DNA of 64,000 nucleotides from Gordionus sp. m RMFG-2023 (taxonomy: Eukaryota; Nematomorpha; Gordioida; Chordodea; Parachordodidae), in NCBI RefSeq assembly GCF_954871325.1, contig NC_088776.1:11842052-11906051 (forward strand), written 5' to 3'. The translations under genes and the position numbers were made by a program. The first letter of the stretch is position 1; the number at the start of each line of letters is the position of its first letter. This document shows, in pieces, positions 1 through 20,320 of this stretch. Below the pieces are notes generated by a model. The model saw only the letters and a program-made list of their open reading frames with translations, did not search any database and had not been told where the DNA came from.

Positions 1-950
1 CGTTTATAGTATAGAAAGTCTGGTAACAATTTATATAATAAATATATTGATGTAAAGCAGTTTTAATACGTCTGATATTTAAAAAATAATTTTAAAAATA
101 TTAAGTTCTACTATATATAAAAAAAATGAGCAAGAAACATTAATTAATAGTTTGTTATATGAAATAAAATAGTCGCAATGGAAGAATAATTGAAATTGTT
201 CCTAAAATGGGTACACTCAAAATTTGTTAATTTCATTACATTCACTTATTGTGTTGATTAATTTTTTATTAAAATTAATATATGATAAATTTTTAATATT
301 TTGTTTAATAAAACAATAAAATTGACTTCAATTTCATTTTAAAACACTTTACCTTGACTTAGACATTTTACCCTGGGTACGGGATAATGTGGTAGAAATG
401 GTCCCATCAGAAACACATATATATACTTATGCAACTCAAGCTCAAGTTTACACATCAGTGCGTATATTTTTAGTTTCTTTTCGAAAATTATTTTATGTAA
501 ACCAAAACATAATCAATTATCTTAAAATGCGGATTTAGAAAAGAAAAAAATTATAATGACCTTATAGTCTACTTTATAAAAATTTAAGACAACCATAAAA
601 ATTACTTAGATCCTTATAGGTTTTAATTATTTCCTTTCTTATGCGGATTTAGAAAAGAAAAAAATTCTAATGACCTTATAGTCTACATAAAAATTAAGAC
701 AACCATAAAAATTACTTGGATCCTTATAGGTTTTAATTATTTCCTTCCTTTTGGTTGTGGATACGAAGTAAAATAAAATTAATATATAAATTACACAAGC
801 ATTATATTTTAATGTGTGATTCATTATAATTAAAACATTGAAAAAATAAATAATACGATTTTCTTGAAAAAAATAAAATTTTATCAAAAACATTATTAAA
901 TTTAGAATTCAATTCTATATTTAGGCAACCTATTGTATTTAATTGTGGAA
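1..950. other. A+T-rich sequence with a short tandem duplication
   Basis: No gene was recognised here. A block of about 112 bp at 527-638 is repeated almost exactly at 641-751; both copies start with a shared GCGGATTTAG motif and differ by small indels. The remainder is A+T-rich sequence without recognisable structure. Confidence 0.6.
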
Positions 951-1009
951 GACAGCTTATCTTGATGAATAGTTCATAGTAAAAGCCAATATTCTATATT
1001 ATTTCTTAG

Positions 1010-3581
1010 ATTGCATAAACAAAACATGGCAATTATATGATTTATGGGGCCTGAAACGTTTAAATAATCAATGGAGAAAAATTTAAATACTCAAGTTGAA
1101 TTCATAGCCGGATTTGATCCTATAGGATTTAACAGTTGAGATTTTAAAATCTTTTAGTGAGATTATTTATTTTTTAAAATCAGTAATTCTATTATGATAT
1201 ATAAAATTAAAATTAATAAAGAAAAATTGATTTCATAAACATATTTTAAAAATCGAACAGTTGTTAAATCGTATCGAATCCTAATGAATCCAGTCTTATA
1301 AATTTCTTATCTGCTTTAGTAGTATTAATTTTAAAAAATCAAGATATTGATCCAAAAACATTCTTTATGAATGCTTTGACACCATTTTGTAAAATATATG
1401 TGATAAATTCCTTTCTGATTAAACTTGGCGAGTGGGTTTATCATATTTAAAATAATCGCTAGTTATTTAAGTTTGTTCACTATTCAGGGTAAAAAAATAG
1501 TTGTATTATAAAAATTATATATATGCTTTTTATATAGATGAAAGCATTGAGTAAAAATCCCGGTGATCATATAGCTAGCTAGAAAAGCTGACGACTCATC
1601 TAAAATTAGCCTACGTAGATAACTTAACACTATTCAATCGTAATAACATGGAGATTTCAAATATAAATAATCTATCATAAAAATGTAATCCAATTTTTTT
1701 TAATTCTCTCCCTATATTTATTACCCCCCCCCCCTCCAATCCACTAAGCAATGAGAATAATGTAAATCGATTTGCCATATTCTAATTGTATAACAGAAGG
1801 GATCCCTTACGTAAACTTGTAGATAGGTGCATTTACCAAATCCAATGCTCTATAAATGGTCATTACCAAGACATCAAAGCGAAGTAAATACGCTGTGCAG
1901 CTCTAGAATATATACTATTTTCAGAGTTGTTAAAAGATACTTTTTAAATGGATCTAGATACAGATACATTGTAGTCTAAAAAAGCTATCTAGATCCAGAT
2001 ATAGATACATCGTCCAAAATGTTATCTTGACACAGATACAATTTTTAAAATGTATCTAGATACAGATACAATTCCTTAATATTCTTATATAAGCTTTGCA
2101 CAAACCTAAATTAGGATTCTATTGTGAAAATGTATGAAATGAGTTAAAAATTTTATTGACTAGATATCACATTTAATCAAAATTAAAATAATGATTTTTA
2201 GATTTTAATATAATAATATAATATATGAAAATATATGATTAAATGATTATAAATAATTATTAAATTTCAGTAGTAAAATATTTTCAAAATTTTGGTCATT
2301 AAGTTATCCTCGTTAATCCATAGACATTTTTCGCTACACTAGAATGCCTTTCTACCAGGGCACTTGAAGGGATTGTGGTGTTATATTTTATGAATAACAA
2401 TTTTATATCAGGATATAAAAATATTAAAATCTGGGCATTCATTTTCAAAAAAATTATTTAAAATTTGTTGAGTATCAAAATTTAAATCCTTAACAATAAT
2501 ATCTGCTGCTGTGGGGTATTGAAAAAATAGGATATTAAATTAATTGTTTTTTTCGCAGGTTATTTGTTTGCAATCAATTGAAGACCTTGATAATTCATCA
2601 ACTAGTCTTTGTATTAATTGTTTTTTCATTAACAGTGTTTGATTTTTTCTCTTAAAATTTAAAATTACAATTAAAACATTTATTCAGTATCTACACCCTT
2701 AAATGTTTTACTATGTTGCAAGTTGAGGTAATGCTAACTGAAATTTTCATATTTTTTGGAGATATGGCAAACTTTCTACTATCAGAGATTTATTTTTTAT
2801 TTTGAGATATTATTTTAAAATATGCTCTATAAATTGGCCATGGAAAAACAATGTCTGAACTTATTGATGCTTCATTGATTATTACTTCTCCCTCTTCATC
2901 ACTATTAATATTAATCTAAAATAAATTTTTAAAATTATTATAATAAAATAAAATAACTAATTCCATTGAAAATTAAAATTACAGATTTTGGGTTTTATTG
3001 TAATATCAAAATTTGTCTGGTTTATTGATAAACTCTTACATAATATTTAATGAATATTTATGTATCAATTTTTTTTATATATTTCAATATTTTATATATA
3101 TATAATTTTTAATTATAGTAGTCTTAATCTTAATATTTTTTTTTAATATATATATATTCAATTTATATACTCATATGAAATAAAATAATTTTGCATTCAA
3201 GCATTTTTATTTATAATATAAAAAAGAGTTAAATAAAAGTATATCAAAATATATCTTAAAAAGTATCTAAAAACAGATACAGATATCTCTAAAATAAAAT
3301 CTAGATACAGATAGAGATATTTTAATCACAAATATATCAAGATACAGATACCACATTTTCATATCTAGATACAGGATCTCGATACTTTTATCTAGATACT
3401 TTAACAACTCTGACTATTATACAGTATTACTACCATGCTAGAGAATTTCGGAAAAGAAGCGATCCATTTTTTTAAAAATGAAAATTTAATTATCATTAAG
3501 AGGGATCCAAATGAAAATCTATCTAAGAAAAAATATCGCTTAAAATTTACAGATTCAACAAGATTTCTATTCATGGATTGA
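1010..3581 (+). CDS. Unrecognised host gene, partial, 3' end
   Basis: I do not recognise this protein. Coding-like exons are seen at 1010-1057, 1096-1134, 1294-1435, 1827-1883 and 3444-3581 (TGA at 3579-3581). The first two join in phase across a 38-bp GT-AG intron. The last two join in phase 0 using GTAAAT at 1884 and AG at 3442-3443. Residues include WQLYDLWGL and AGFDPIGFN early, FFMNALTPFCKIYV in the third exon, LPNPMLYKWSLPRHQ in the fourth, and a lysine-rich tail ending TRFLFMD. The joins 1134 to 1294 and 1435 to 1827 are not resolved and exons may be missing; the 5' end may lie outside the window. A hAT element (1922-3412) sits in the last intron. The gene converges on ATE1 with about 390 bp between stop codons. 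The phase agreement argues for a real gene; the function is unknown. Confidence 0.45.
1922..3412. mobile_element. Non-autonomous hAT transposon
   Basis: The ends are CAGAGTTGTTAAAAG and its near reverse complement at 3398-3412. The 8-bp flanks ACTATTTT (1914-1921) and ACTATTAT (3413-3420) match at 7 of 8, as expected for hAT. The subterminal parts carry repeated AGATACAGATAC motifs. Stretches of the interior match the 2.9 kb hAT copy at 36113-39025, so this is an internally deleted relative. No transposase reading frame remains. It lies in the last intron of the plus-strand gene at the left edge. Confidence 0.85.
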
Positions 3582-3974
3582 TGTCCAACAAATTTATAAC
3601 CACAAAATATAAATATAATTACATTTTTAATTATATCCTAATTTTTTATAATTAATTTTGTCTTGTGGGATTTTGTTTTTGTATGAGATTTTTTTTCCCT
3701 TGGAAAATATTTTCCTGAGATTTTTTTCCCGCGATTTACATATTTTTTATTTAAGTTTTTTTAAAAATTATTAAAAAATTTTTTCAAATAGTCATTTCCA
3801 AATTTTTCAATAAATAAATAAATAGTTTAATGATAAATAAGAAAAATTAATAATATATTTAAAAAATAATTAAATAACTATTAATAAAATACAATTCTTT
3901 TTTATCCTGCTAAGGACATGAAAATTTACACTTCTAGAAGAAAGCGAAAAGAGAAAGAAACGAAGAGTCCAATA

Positions 3975-11188
<7,214 letters not shown>

Positions 11189-11221
11189 GTGATTAAAACT
11201 AGTTGAGCAACCTTGAATCAT

Positions 11222-12097
11222 CGGTCAGGTGTCACCAATGGCACATCATTGTCAGACATAAAATATTAAGATTTCATGTCTCTAAAGGGGGGCACTGGTG
11301 TCGCGCCATAATGCAAGATGTTACATAGAAAAATATGAATAATGAGACATTTAATGTTATTAACCCTCCTTTAATAATGAGCTACAGCTTCAACTCTAAA
11401 AAAGTAGTATTACTGATTCTTTAGACCACTATAACTAAGTTAAAGCAATTAAATTTTTTGAAAATAAATCCTAATTTAAACCCAAGCAAATTTGTAGAAA
11501 CCAATAGAAGCATATAATTTATTTTAAATTCCTAAGAAGACTTATTGTTGCCAAATGATAGGATTAAGTTAATAAATAGTAAATTTAAAATGTAAAATGA
11601 TTAATATTAAAATTTTCCTCGCTTCAACTTGTCATCGTGATGCCATCTTATGACTTATCATCTTCAAAATTATAATAAATAAATGAATAAATAAATCAAC
11701 AAATATAAGAATTGAATTTTCTATAAAAGAGTAATTATGCCATATATAATAAATGATTATGTTAAATGTTTTGATATTTCAATTTCCTACATATAAAGAG
11801 AAGATCTTATGACAAGGATGTAAAAGCAAACATGTTTTTAGAAAATCATCTATATTTAAATCCATCAGAATATGTGTAATCTTGAAAGTTTTGAATACTG
11901 TGTGTTCATATCTGTTTTCTGCAAAGTATTTATATTTTTTAATAATTCGACCCTAGCACAGTTTTTTTTACATATCATTCTTACTTCACCAATTCGGCAT
12001 TTTATCATCTTTTCAAGTATTGTTTATATTATTAAATATTCTGATTTTAAATAAAATAGGTTAACAATTTTTTTAAAAATGTATGCCGCCATTGAAT
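11222..12097. other. Spacer upstream of ATE1, no gene seen
   Basis: This stretch would hold the ATE1 promoter. Only A+T-rich sequence and short unconvincing ORFs are visible. No CpG-rich block or clear TATA box could be singled out. Confidence 0.5.
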
Positions 12098-12273
12098 GAG
12101 AGATGATAGACTTACGCCAAATAGCGTACTAGCAAAAAATAAATGCTATATTTTTTCTTATTTATACGCATTTTCCGAATCGATAATAAGTTACGAAGGG
12201 GTCAAGAAAATGGATGTATAAATAATATCGTAAACGAAATTCAATTACCTTAGAATTTAAAATTAGTATTTAG

Positions 12274-13003
12274 AGTATTGGATTCACAAAAAAGTACAGA
12301 CCTTATTGTTAATAGTAAATTATATATTTTAAGGTATGATGATATCTATTACCAGCTTTTCAGCAATATGTTTATATCATTTTTTTAAATTTTGGCCACT
12401 CCAAGTAATTGTAGTTATTAATTTTTAAGGATAATTTTTGATATATAAAATAAAAATAAGATGGCAATGAATAAGGAAATTTAATGATTGAGAAAAGAAT
12501 ATATATAAAGAAATACATTTTTAATTATATTGTATGTCTTATTTTAAAGGTTACTTGGACATTAAAGTTCTTATCTTGGACTTACACTTATTCTATAAAA
12601 TTGACACACAACAATCCTTAGCAAGCTTCAAATACAAATTTAGGATTTACAGTATTGGATTCACAAAAAAGTAAATTGACTTTATTTATTGTAAATAGTA
12701 AATTATATATTCTAAGGTATGATATCTATTGCCATCTTTTCAGTAACGTTATATATAATTTTTTTAAATTTTGGTCACTCCAAGTAATTATAGTTGTTAA
12801 TTTTTAATGTATAAAATAAAAATAAAATGGCAATGAATTAGGAAATTTAGAATAACTGAGAAAATAGTAAATTTAAAAAAATACATTTTAAATGATATTG
12901 TACGTCTTATTTTAAATATTACTTGGAAACATTAAAGTTCTTACCTTGTGATGACTTAATACATAAAATTGACACACAACAATCCCTAGCAAGCTTCAAA
13001 TTT
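12274..13003. repeat. Tandem duplication, two units of about 360 bp
   Basis: Unit 1 (12274-12640) and unit 2 (12653-13003) align over their whole length, both running from TATTGGATTCACAAAAAAGT to a block with TTGACACACAACAATCC and AGCAAGCTTCAAAT. Indels and substitutions separate them, so the duplication is not recent. It is a subterminal part of the long-TIR element. Confidence 0.8.
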
Positions 13004-13919
13004 ACAAACAATTTCTCATTTTTTATATAAATTTTTTTATTGAATTTCTTATGTTGAAATTTATAAATTATATCTTTTGATATTTTTTTTAATAAAGTTG
13101 ATAAAAATAAATTACACTTAATGAACTCCCATAATCTTCTTAATTAATTTATCTCAATTAATATAATTTTAAAAACTTATGAACCATTTGGAAAATATTT
13201 GTATTAATTTCTAACAGACTTCTTGAGATTTTCTTATGGTTCTTCAGGGTTTCTAGAATTATTTCAAAGGTCAAATTATGTATTTTGTCAAAATTTTTGC
13301 CATTAAAATATTTATTACAAATTTTAACATTTTATTAAAATTTATTTGGTGGCAATTTTTTTTATTTAAAAAATTGATATTCAATATACTAAATTTTTAA
13401 TATAGTCATTTTTTAGTTGATGATTTTAAAAAAAAGATTAGTTCAGATTTTAAAAAAATTTCCAATTTTTAGAATGTGAATTGTATAAGCAATACAAATT
13501 AATCTAAGTAAACATAATTGGTGTGATTATATGGTGTTGTAATGAAATGTATATAAAAATGGTATGATTTAAAAAGATATCTTTATTCAATATATTTATT
13601 TATAATATGCTTAAAATAGGATAAATAAAAAGAAATATGCATAAAAACTAGACAAATACAATCAACTAAAATACTTTTAGTAAAAATATCAACATTTGTA
13701 ATTAATCTTCAAAATCAATAACATTAACAAAATGGGATCCAGAATTGTTAATATAAATGTTTTTTATATTTCCATCATTTTAAATAGCAGATATGAAGCT
13801 CCAAAGTTGACATACATCATAATCGGGGTAATGAGAAATGTGGCAACACTTTGCATCATTGCCCATTCAGCATTCTTATTTACCTTTTCTATTATATACT
13901 GTTGTACATCAACTTCACA

Positions 13920-15969
13920 CAGGGTTGCCAGATGTCACGATTTAGCCGTGATTCTCACGATTTCATACCTAATTTTTTACTTACCTACGTTTTCTCACAC
14001 TTCACGCTTTTCTCACGCTTTTGAGTAAATTAAAATAATCATACTTAGTCTCACACTTTTTCTCACGTTTTTAAATTTTTTTAAAATATTTTTATATTTT
14101 TTTAATATATTTTTAAAAACAAATATATAATTTTAAATTATTATTTTAAAATATTTAAAAAAATTGTAGTATTTGTTAATAGTCCATCTAGCCAATCATA
14201 TTCATTGTTCAATTACCCACAACAGAAATTATTTTAAAAAGTTTATCAAGTATAATAATAATAATATGAATTTAAATAACTATACATTTCTTTTATGGAT
14301 TATATAAATCTTATATTAAAACTCATAAAATTTTAAATGAAATAAATTAAGGGCAAATATTATAAAAGATCTAAAAAATAATCATCCGTTTTCAATACTA
14401 ACGGATGCATAGAATAAAGGTAACATAAAAACATTTCCCTTATTACTTAGATACTTCAATAAAAAGAATGGAATAAATATATAAATACTTAAAAATTTTT
14501 ATCTGACAATGAAACCCCTAAAGACATATCTAGATGCTTGCTAGAAAATTTAAAATCGCTGAACTTGATATTGCTAATGTAACGGCTTATTGTGCAAATA
14601 ACGCATCTGTAAACTTTGGAAAAAATTAAAGTATTTGGACAGAATTGAAAAAGCCATAGTAATAATGTTATACCAATGGGTTGTATATGCCACATTCTTC
14701 ACAATTCGTTTAAAAAGGCCATAATTTTTCTTAAATATGATTTTGAGAATAGAGTAATTAAATGCTATAATGAATTTAGCAACTCGACAAAAAGAGTTAC
14801 AATTTTAAAAGAATTGGTAGAATGGTGCAATTTAGAATGGTCATAATCACTTCGCCATGTTCCAACACGCTGGCTTACATTAATCCCATCGATTAAGCAG
14901 ATGCTTAAGTATTTTCAAACCCTTAAAGAATATTTTTATCATTATCAGCAACCCCACCAATTTTGAAAATAATTTTTGGAAATGATTTTGCAGAGGCATA
15001 TTTAAGTGTTTTCCTTAACGTTGGCACTTTAGTCAATAACATAAATTTACAATTGCAATCTGAATATGTATTAGCAATATATATACATGATCTTATCCTA
15101 AAACTAAAGAATTGATTACATTTAAAAATTCAACAAAATTTTTATGGGAGCATTTCTAAAAATATTTTACAACATAATAATGATGTAGAAGAGGCAATAA
15201 ATTTCAAAAATGAATCAAAGATATTTAGAAAAAATATTATAGAATATGTAGAAAAACGTTATGATATTATAGATAATATATGGAATAGCCCTATGACATT
15301 AAAATAATATCCAGAATTTGAACAATTACAAAAAATTATTAGTAATTATAAAATACCAAACATAGATACAGAAATTCTCTTTGAGGAATATTCACAATTT
15401 TATTCCTATTATGAAGAAAAATTATCAAAAAACAATCAGATGAATACCCAAGAAAAATGGATGGATTTTCTTTCTAATAAAAACTCACCATTGATAGAGA
15501 AAATATGCAATTTTATTATTTCTATTCCGAGAATATTCAGTCTAATGACTACTACTTGGCAAAAAGAACGTCATCATTGGAAGCTGAACTTATGGTCAAA
15601 ATATAACTATTCATGCAAAGAGTTTTCAGCCTATCTCCACAGTGCCGATGGGAAATCTTTATTGCCTCTTTTAAAATCATCCATAAAATATAATAATTAA
15701 TATTATGCTATATTTTTAAACATGAGAAAATTATATATCATAATTGTTATTAGTAAATCAATAAAGAATTTTCATTGTCTTTAAAATCTTGTTATATTAA
15801 ATATAACATATTAACTTAGATGAGTATGCTACATTAATTACCCCGGCTGAAGGCCGGGTAAAAGCGAGCCGAAGGTCCACAAATTGGGGGGTATGGGTGG
15901 CGAAGTCCCCCATTAATTATTATAAAAGAAAAACTCACGTTTTCAAGTTAAGAATATCTGGCAACTTTG
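13920..15969 (+). pseudogene. Decayed hAT transposon with transposase remnants
   Basis: The ends CAGGGTTGCCAGATGT and its partner at 15954-15969 (reverse complement CAAAGTTGCCAGATAT) are hAT-like. The 8-bp flanks ACTTCACA and TCTCCACA match at 6 of 8. On the plus strand transposase pieces run from about 14340 to 15697: VPTRWLTLIPSIKQMLKYF near 14850-14920 and, at 15440-15697, EKICNFIISIPR, FSLMTTTWQKERHHW and SCKEFSAYLHSADGK, the last matching the hAT C-terminal dimerisation region. Many stops and frame changes occur through 14350-15430; the VERV part expected before FSLM is missing. A G+C-rich snippet at 15838-15912 resembles the end of the element at 52273-53296. Confidence 0.8.
15838..15912. 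repeat. G+C-rich end fragment of a MITE-like element
   Basis: This short G+C-rich block (CCCGGCTGAAGGCCGGGTAA, then AGCGAGCCGAAGG) matches, in inverse orientation, the left end of the element at 52273-53296. It sits in the 3' part of the decayed hAT. Confidence 0.6.
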
Positions 15970-17150
15970 TCTCCACATGTATTTTGACTTTAATCATTAT
16001 AATATTTTTTTTGCAGCATCAGCAAGACCATATGTGATCTAATTAAACCATAGGAGTCTTGTTTTCCTGTAATCTCCATAGATCTAATTATTTTTTTAAA
16101 AAATTTAAATATGTTACTATTTCTAAAAACCAATCATGCTTTAAAAAAAATAATGCTCTAATTAATATAGGATATAATCATTAAAATTTAAGGTAAAGAA
16201 AGAAACAAAACCATATCCTATGAATATGAGTATAAAAAAATACAACCATATTTTATATAATATGAACCTATATAATCAGGCAAATTTTTTTATGATTTTT
16301 AAATTACCAGTAAAAACAATTCTCATTTGGTTCCATTGTTTCTATCCGTGATGGAACATTTAACACCTTCCTATATTTTGGAGGACTTTCTTTTTTACTG
16401 ACACTAAATTTAAGTGAGAAGCATATTTTCTCCAAATATTGGTAGTTGGATTATAAAAATGAAATGTATGTTGAATGATTTTAATGAATGTGTCATCTAT
16501 GGCTTTAAATATTTAAAAAAAGTAAATTAATCATGATTTTTAAGAATTACAATTAACTGTAAAAATAATTACAATTTTTTAACTTTGAGTCTGAGTGTAC
16601 AAAGTCTACTAGGTCACTTAAAGTTCCTTCAAAAGGTGTAAAGAAGATTTTTTTTATTATCTAATTAAAAAGGTTTATAATTTGTCTATTTGGTAAGAAC
16701 TATTGTGATTGTGAACATATGAATTTTTAACTTTTTATTTATGATTTATCCTTTCTATATAATTTACTATTAACAATACCTTTTTGAGAAGGGAACTGTG
16801 AATCTTAATTTTAATTTCTGAGGTAATTAAATTTATTTCACGATATTATTTATACATCCTTTTTCTTGAACAAAATATATTGGGCAATTAACTTCGTTTA
16901 TTTAACTTCGTAACTTTTTATCAATTCGGAAAATGCGTATAAATAAGAAAAAATATAGCTTTTATTTCTTGCTAATACGCCATTTGGCGTAGGTCTATCA
17001 TCTCCCTTATTGATAATTTAAACAAATATATTTTTTATAACAAAACATTGGAAATTCTAGAATATTATTGTCAATTATTATAAATTCTATCCTAAAACTA
17101 AATATTTATTAAAGTTGATAAATTAGAAATACAATGTACTTGAAACTTGT

Positions 17151-17368
17151 GTTGTTTTACGCTCGTTTTGAGCCGATTTTTAAAAACGGCTAACTCAATA
17201 TTTTGGCCAGAAAAATATTGCCTAAGCCTCGAGATTTCCATAATATATTTCTAGACCTTTCTTCCTTCTATGATTAAAATTTTCAGACTTACGTAATATT
17301 TTTCTGGATAAAATATTGAGTTAGCCGTTTTTAAAAATCGGCTTAAAACGAGCCGTTTAGCAACACTA
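17151..17368. mobile_element. Palindromic MITE, TAGTGTTGTT family
   Basis: The arms GCCGATTTTTAAAAACGGCT and AGCCGTTTTTAAAAATCGGC pair almost perfectly. The flanks carry an 8-9 bp duplication, ACTTGAAAC, on both sides, supporting a hAT-like insertion. This is the cleanest copy of the family in the window. Confidence 0.88.
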
Positions 17369-17619
17369 CTTGAAACAATAAATAGTCAAGAATCATTAAA
17401 TGAAAATGATAAAATCAAAATAACATTCAGGTGTAAACCACAAGCGCGTACGCAGCGATAGGGGGGAGGGACAGGTGGACAAACCCCCCTCCCTAAATAA
17501 AATACAGATGGCGGATTATATTTTTCAAAAATATTATTGTTAATATTATTTATATTTGCTAATATTTATTCCTATCTCATATATATTTATTTATCACATT
17601 CATCCACTAAGTTATTTTA

Positions 17620-19305
17620 TCAATTAATTTTGATTTCAAGTTTTCCTTGGAGTAATATATACCTAGCTGGTACGGACAGCCCTGATATTAACGAAGGGGT
17701 ATCTGGATTTGATTGCTCTCCGAATAGAGAATCTTCGTATTGTTGTAAGATCATCGCTGCTTCTAGAACCGGCCCTTCGAATAGATCCAGTTGTTCCCTG
17801 GCGGCCATCCAGGTTCTAGAAGGTAAATCGGCAGGGTTATCTTCCGATGGTATACATTGGATATTTTGGGACACAGCGGTAAAATTGGCTAGGCCTAGTT
17901 TTGACAGGACTTGAGTTAAGATAATTTCTAACGAGGGTGACCTTGATCCACCTTTCCCGTATGAGTAATAGGCAACGGAGGAATCTGTGAATATCATCGG
18001 GTGCTCATTATTTCTGTGTATAGCCATTATAGCACCAATGCTGACCGCTAAGATTTCTTTAGCGTTAATATGTTCAATGACGTGGGTCGGGACATTGAAG
18101 AGTAGGCAAGCTTCGCTGTAGGCTACTGACAAGTTGTCTACCTCCCAAAAATTGATTCTTATATGTGAATTAGATGCATCGACATATACCGGTGAGTTAG
18201 CGTAATAGTGGAGTGATAAGGGAGCGGCTAAGGCATCTATTATAATGTTCGCTTTTCTAAAGGCCAGATAGGTGTCAACGATGGGGGCTAAGTGTCCTTG
18301 ATTCATAGTGACATAGTAGGGGGAGAATAATCTGGACATGCCGGTAATCGTATAGGCGTAATGATTAACGACTCCCAATACCCTGGCTTCTAACTCCTGG
18401 CCCACCTGGAAGTGTTGGTACGAGTGTTGTCTGAAAACCTCCAGGCATTTCTTAAGCCTACGTCTTGTATTTGTGTCAGCTGCTACGGTTTTGTCCGTAA
18501 GATTGATAGGGACACCAAGGTAGGTTATGCTGGGGGTTGGGTCAAGGACTGATTTTTCCGTCGCTATTTGAAATCCCCAACCTTCGAGGGTACACCGTAA
18601 GGATCTTGTCGACCATTTGACGTCATTCTCATTGTTGCCGTAGATGAGTATGTCGTCTAGATAGACGTTATAATTTGCTTTCTTGACCGTTTTTGCGCAG
18701 GCGTGCAATATAATAGACTGGAGGCAATAGGGACTAAATGAAGCTCCCATGGGAAGTACGCGGTAACGATAATTAGTGTTGTTAAATTTAAACCCAAAAA
18801 AACTCCTGACCTGTGTGGCCAATGGGATGGGTATGTCTATTTTACATGCGAACGAAGATTGGTCCAATTTCGCAGACATCAGCGGGATTGATTTCAGTCT
18901 GAACGGGTAATGAAGAAAGTACTTGGATACCTCAGAAAAATCACTGATTACGCGAGGGGATCCATTGCCTTTTGGAATGATGAATAAAGGAGAACATATT
19001 TGGTCCTCATCAGTTTGTTCGATGACGTTGGCAACAATCAGTTGTCTTACAATGTCGTGGTATTTGTTGTGTACACCCGCGCGATTTGGATGTTTAAAAT
19101 ATTGGTTGTTATTATTATTGATTTTGATATGATCCAAGCGCGGTCGGAACCCCCTTGAGGCAACTCGTTTGGTGAAGGGGGACATGAGGGGGCCGACAGT
19201 CAAATAATAATTATCTCTGAAACTCCTTATCCAACAGGGAGAAAGAAATTGCAAGTTTGTCCAACGAGATCGAGTCTCAGCCATCAAGCCGATTATTAAT
19301 GCCAT
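17620..19305 (-). mobile_element. DIRS-type retroelement fossil, RT and RNase H
   Basis: A retroelement polymerase region of 561 codons lies on the minus strand. Reverse transcriptase features include LPMGASFSP, YLDDILIYG and the block EKSVLDPTPSITYLGV, which is characteristic of DIRS-type elements. RNase H follows, with NAKEIL, TDSS and GKGGSRSPSLE, ending near NPADLPSR. This region looks whole, but no capsid-like, methylase or recombinase part was recognised nearby, so the element as a whole is incomplete. Its base composition is far less A+T-rich than the surroundings, which suggests a younger or foreign origin. It lies within hAT-type ends (17441-20774). Confidence 0.75.
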
Positions 19306-20009
19306 TACTGAAATATCATGTGAAATATTCTCAGAAACAAGATAATTAATGGAAACAATACTTATTACAAATTTTTTTTCACATTAGAATGTATTATTTA
19401 ATTATAATACAACTATTTTATTTAATACTTTTCAAAAACATGACATTGACTTGATTTAGAAGATGAGAATAGCGGAGAGCATTTTATTAGAACTCAAGGA
19501 AATTAGAGAATGTTGATGAAGAATTTCATATTTTATATGTTATTGTTGAGTCAAAAGCAGAGATAGACATGTTTAATATTTGACCCCCTCGACTTGCAGG
19601 CAAGCTCATCTATAAAACAAATGTCCCCTCTCTTGGATACATTTATAACCCAAATAAATTAATGGTTTTTAATTCATAATACAGCACTTACCAATCCGCA
19701 GATATTACTCACAAAAGCCTTTCCAACGTTTTCAGATGGTGATAGAAGAAAAAATTATTTGTTAGATTTTAACACGAAGATGTAAAAGTAAATGACATAT
19801 GTCATTGGTAAAAGTATCTTATGATGCCTTATTAGCTAAATAACTATGATTAAAAGATATGGTTGATACAGTCGGAAAAAAGCTATGGATGCTTTACATT
19901 ATTTCAAACACATTTTAGATTATATTCTCAATGTATTAAAATGGTTATATATATTAGCAACTCTTCCCATTAGTAAACTAATGAGAGAACATTCTCTTTT
20001 TTAAGAAGA

Positions 20010-20320
20010 CAAGGCACAGCCCGTGTTTTTTTTAAAATTTTTTAGGCCTGACCCCAGCTATTTTGAAAATAAAATTTTCAGACCTGGCCCGATTTTTTAA
20101 AAAATAAATTTTATTTATTTATTTTAGATTTTTATAACTAATAATGACAATTTCAAATATTTGGTTTTAAAATATACAGACCTGCCGTATATTTTAAAAA
20201 AAAATTCAGGAACAGCCCGAGTGTCTTTTTTAAAAAATTTCGGGCCCGACCCGGCTATGTTTAAAAATATTAAAACACGGTCCCGCCCGGGGGCTGAAAA
20301 ACAAACCTATGAAGTACAAC
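20010..20320. repeat. C/G-rich block of the CCCGGCCCGG repeat type
   Basis: Repeated short blocks such as CAGCCCG, GGCCTGACCCC and CCCGACCCGGC alternate with AAAAATTTT tracts. The same texture occurs at 28190-28310, 31150-31278, 35338-35590, 53742-54498 and 61637-61790. No ends were defined for this copy. Confidence 0.5.

Larger units (their letters stand above)
12098..17006. mobile_element. Long-TIR DNA element, 4.9 kb, with nested hAT
   Basis: About 240 bp at 12098-12335 reappears inverted at about 16740-17006, including GAGATGATAGAC and a TACGCC-AAAT-GGCGTA hairpin. Inside the left end a module of about 360 bp (12274-12640) is repeated in tandem at 12653-13003. No transposase belonging to this element was recognised. 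A decayed hAT (13920-15969) is nested inside. The flanks share ATTGA but no clean target duplication, so the superfamily is open; long TIRs would suit a Mutator-like element. A third, isolated end of the family lies at 22176-22215. Confidence 0.65.

Noticed and set aside
13732-14028. 98-codon plus-strand frame
   Set aside because: It spans the left boundary of the decayed hAT at 13920 and includes its terminal repeat, so it is not a gene.
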